60,000 bases of DNA from Strigamia acuminata (Eukaryota > Arthropoda > Chilopoda > Geophilomorpha > Linotaeniidae), in assembly GCA_949358305.1 (NCBI GenBank), contig OX442320.1:10992259-11052258 (forward strand), written 5' to 3'. The notes under the pieces were generated by a model. That model searched no databases. It saw only the letters and a program-made list of their open reading frames with translations, and was not told the origin of the DNA. Both the position numbers and the translations under genes were made by a program. Positions 57,843-60,000 of the stretch are shown one piece after another. Every line of letters starts with the position of its first letter. Within the stretch, counting starts at the first letter, position 1.

Positions 57843-58122
57843 TTATTTCTTTCTTTCTTCGTCGCTCAGTTTCTTCCGAGGGTGAGACTTCAAAACTTTC
57901 TTGCGTTTTCGCGGGATCCATGTCTTTGTGGGCTCGTTGGCACTTTCTCTCGCTTCAGCCGGCGATTTCTCACGTTCGTCCTTTCCTTTTTGTCCAGTAA
58001 TCGTTCCACGTCTTTCGATTCGGGCTTGAAAAATGTTTCCAGCAGCTTTTTCCATCGTTTCCGTCGCGCCTTTGATCACCATCGTCATTGGACTGGTGTC
58101 GAACGTGCTCCTCGAAGGTCCC
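57843..58122 (-). CDS. Unidentified basic exon
   Basis: After an acceptor (TTTGCAG, exon start about 58,122) the frame reads GPSRSTFDTSPMTMVIKGAT, ETMEKAAGNIF, then a Lys/Arg/Glu-rich tail ending ..EERKK and stop. An alternative frame after NIF reads FKPESKDVERLLDKKE, which looks equally protein-like and could mean a one-base shift. No family recognised. Confidence 0.3.
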
Positions 58123-58509
58123 TGCAAATAAATTAAAAAATTAAAATTAAATAAACAAAACAAACACGATCGGCCTGTACAATACTTGATCTCTCTGCTA
58201 TCCAATTGAGAGCTCCATCTCCCTCTCATATGCTGAAACTGTCTCAAGCTCCATCTTCCGATCTCGAATGAAAAACCGAACAAAATGAAAAAGGGGGAAG
58301 AAAATTATCCATCCACCCCACTATGAAATTCTGAAGCAATTAGTACAAAACCACTTGGCCCAAATAATAAAGCAAAAAACGCAAACTTTCAGTCATCTAA
58401 CATTGGCAAAGAATATGTTAATGACAAATTAGACAAGTTATTTTATTTTGAGGAATCATCAATCTGGATTCCTATCTCCGAGGAGAACAATCGTGCTGTG
58501 CACGCAACA

Positions 58510-58665
58510 AGAAAAAAAGAAAACGTCCGTTATGTATTACAGTCAGCAGTTTGTTACATATTGGCGGATATGCAACAAATAGTGCTGACTATCAATAAAC
58601 AAACAAGCGTGTGTTCATTACGTATCCGCCAATACGTAACAAACACACACTCGGTTATCCTACAT
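58510..58665. repeat. Imperfect inverted repeat
   Basis: ACATATTGGCGGATATGCAA (58,556-58,575) pairs with ACGTATCCGCCAATACGTAA (58,619-58,640). Possibly the end of a small element. Confidence 0.5.
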
Positions 58666-58791
58666 AATCGGCTGTTTTCAGTTTAATCCTGTTGAGAACA
58701 CCGCACGATTGTTTTCGCTTGGGCGAAAGGAATGCAAGTCGAAATCCTGGACAAAATCCAATTAAGAATAAAAGTGTGAAACTTTGCGTCA

Positions 58792-60000
58792 AACTAATTC
58801 CTTGGGAACTGATTTCGTCAAAACATTTCTCTTGGAAAAGAATGACGTTGAGACGATTCCTCGGAGACACCACCGAGGAGACGAACTCCGTGAGGACAAC
58901 GCACTTACATAGAACTAGTACATTCGTAGAAACGACTCTGTGTAGCTCGTTCGGTCTAGATACGAGCTGCACGGAGACTTACTCCGAGAAGACGCACTTA
59001 CATAGAACTTGTACATTCTTAGAAACGAAACCACTCTGTGTACGTAGTTCAGTCTAGATACGAGCTGCACGGAAACGAAATCCAATGGCAGCGAACTCCG
59101 TGGATACGAAACGACGAAAGCATTTCTGTGGAGGCGAGCACCGACGAAACCAGTTCCCTGGAAACAAACGAATACCCACGAAACCAATCCGCGAAAACAA
59201 ATTATGCAAAAACTAATAAAAAATTAAAGTCAACCCATTTCAACTAATTCCTTGGGAAGTAATTTCGTCGAAACATTTCTCTTGGAGAAGAATGACGTTG
59301 AGACGATTCCTCGGAAACACCACCGAGAAGACGAACTCCGTGAGGACAACGCACTTACGTAGAACTAGTACATTCGTAGAAACAAAACTACTCTGTGTAG
59401 GTCGTTCGGTATAGATACGAGCTGCACGGAGACTTACTCCGAGAGACGCACTTCCATAGAACTAGTACATTCGTAGAAACGAAACCACTCTGTGCACGTA
59501 GTTCCGTCTAGATACAAGCTGCACGGAAACGAAATCCAATGGCAGCGAACTCCGTGGATACGAAACGACGACAGCAAATCCGTGGAGGCGAGCACCGACG
59601 AAACCAGTTCCCTGGAAACAAACGAATACCCACGAAACCAATTCCGCGAAAACAAATTATACAAAAACTAGGAAAAAATTAAAGTCAACCCATTTCAACT
59701 AATTCCTTGAGAAGTAATTTCGTCGAAACGTTTCTCTTGGAAAAGAATGACGTTGAGACGATTCCTTGGAGACACCACCGAGAAGACGAACTCCGTGAGG
59801 ACAACGCACTGACGTAGAACTAGTACATTCGTAGAAACGAAACTACTCTGTGTATGTCGTTCGGTATAGATACGAGCTGCACGGAGACTTACTCCGAGAG
59901 ACGCACTTTCATAGAACTAGTACATTCGTAGAAACGAAACCACTCTGTGTACGTAGTTCGGTCTAGATACGAGCTGCACGGAAACGAAATCCAATGGCAG
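58792..60000. repeat. ~450-bp tandem array, open at the window end
   Basis: The word AACTAATTCCTTG recurs at 58,792, 59,242 and 59,697. Each unit contains an internal ~110-bp duplication around GATACGAGCTGCACGGA and GAACTAGTACATTCGTAGAA. The third unit is cut by the window edge. ORFs on both strands differ between units and are not conserved as protein. Confidence 0.95.

Noticed and set aside
1-60000. Viral or bacterial genes
   Set aside because: No capsid, viral polymerase or bacterial operon signatures were found; the only retroelement trace I can defend is a solo LTR.

Overview
This window is animal nuclear DNA. Genes are broken into short exons with GT..AG introns of about 50-600 bp, the background is AT-rich, and satellites, minisatellites and small DNA transposons are abundant. 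Recognisable protein families are animal ones: DEG/ENaC channels, astacin, sidestep-like immunoglobulin protein, titin-like repeats, LDL-receptor repeats, axonemal dynein, type I TGF-beta receptor and TRIP12. Runs of TTAGG at 11,858-11,900 and about 49,930 and the sidestep-like domains point to a protostome, probably an arthropod; this is inference.

Region 1 (1-17,300) holds two tandem copies, both on the minus strand, of an unusual DEG/ENaC gene. In copy A (184-6,091) twelve exons with matching phases give one 801-residue frame containing two complete sets of channel membrane segments. One uninterrupted 820-nt exon encodes the end of subunit 1, a cytosolic linker and the start of subunit 2. 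Copy B (9,428-16,151) keeps the same layout but carries insertions with clear empty sites in copy A, plus a frameshift, and is probably decaying. A truncated astacin protease start lies at 16,933-17,273.

Region 2 (17,400-25,735) is a 169/188-bp satellite array containing two nearly identical ~886-bp terminal-inverted-repeat elements exactly 4,330 bp apart. It ends in a short inverted block.

Region 3 (26,000-47,500) is a mosaic of partial gene copies, almost all on the plus strand and still carrying introns: sidestep-like Ig/FN3, titin-like PEVK and Ig, LRP-like LDLa and YWTD, axonemal dynein AAA1-AAA4, a TGF-beta type I receptor kinase piece, and three copies of an LDLa block. Most contain stops, small deletions or short tandem duplications, so they look like DNA-level duplications that have decayed.

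Region 4 (45,480-55,800) contains a large inverted repeat (arms about 45,500-46,650 and 51,570-52,740), a cluster of tRNA-derived SINE-like units, GC-rich minisatellites, a long polypurine tract and a broken TRIP12 copy on the minus strand. Region 5 (55,900-60,000) has minisatellites, a foldback element and a ~450-bp tandem array running off the window end.

The only gene that looks potentially functional is DEG/ENaC copy A. The combination of satellites, fragment mosaics and nested elements resembles heterochromatin, a sex chromosome or a B chromosome, but nothing in the sequence decides this.
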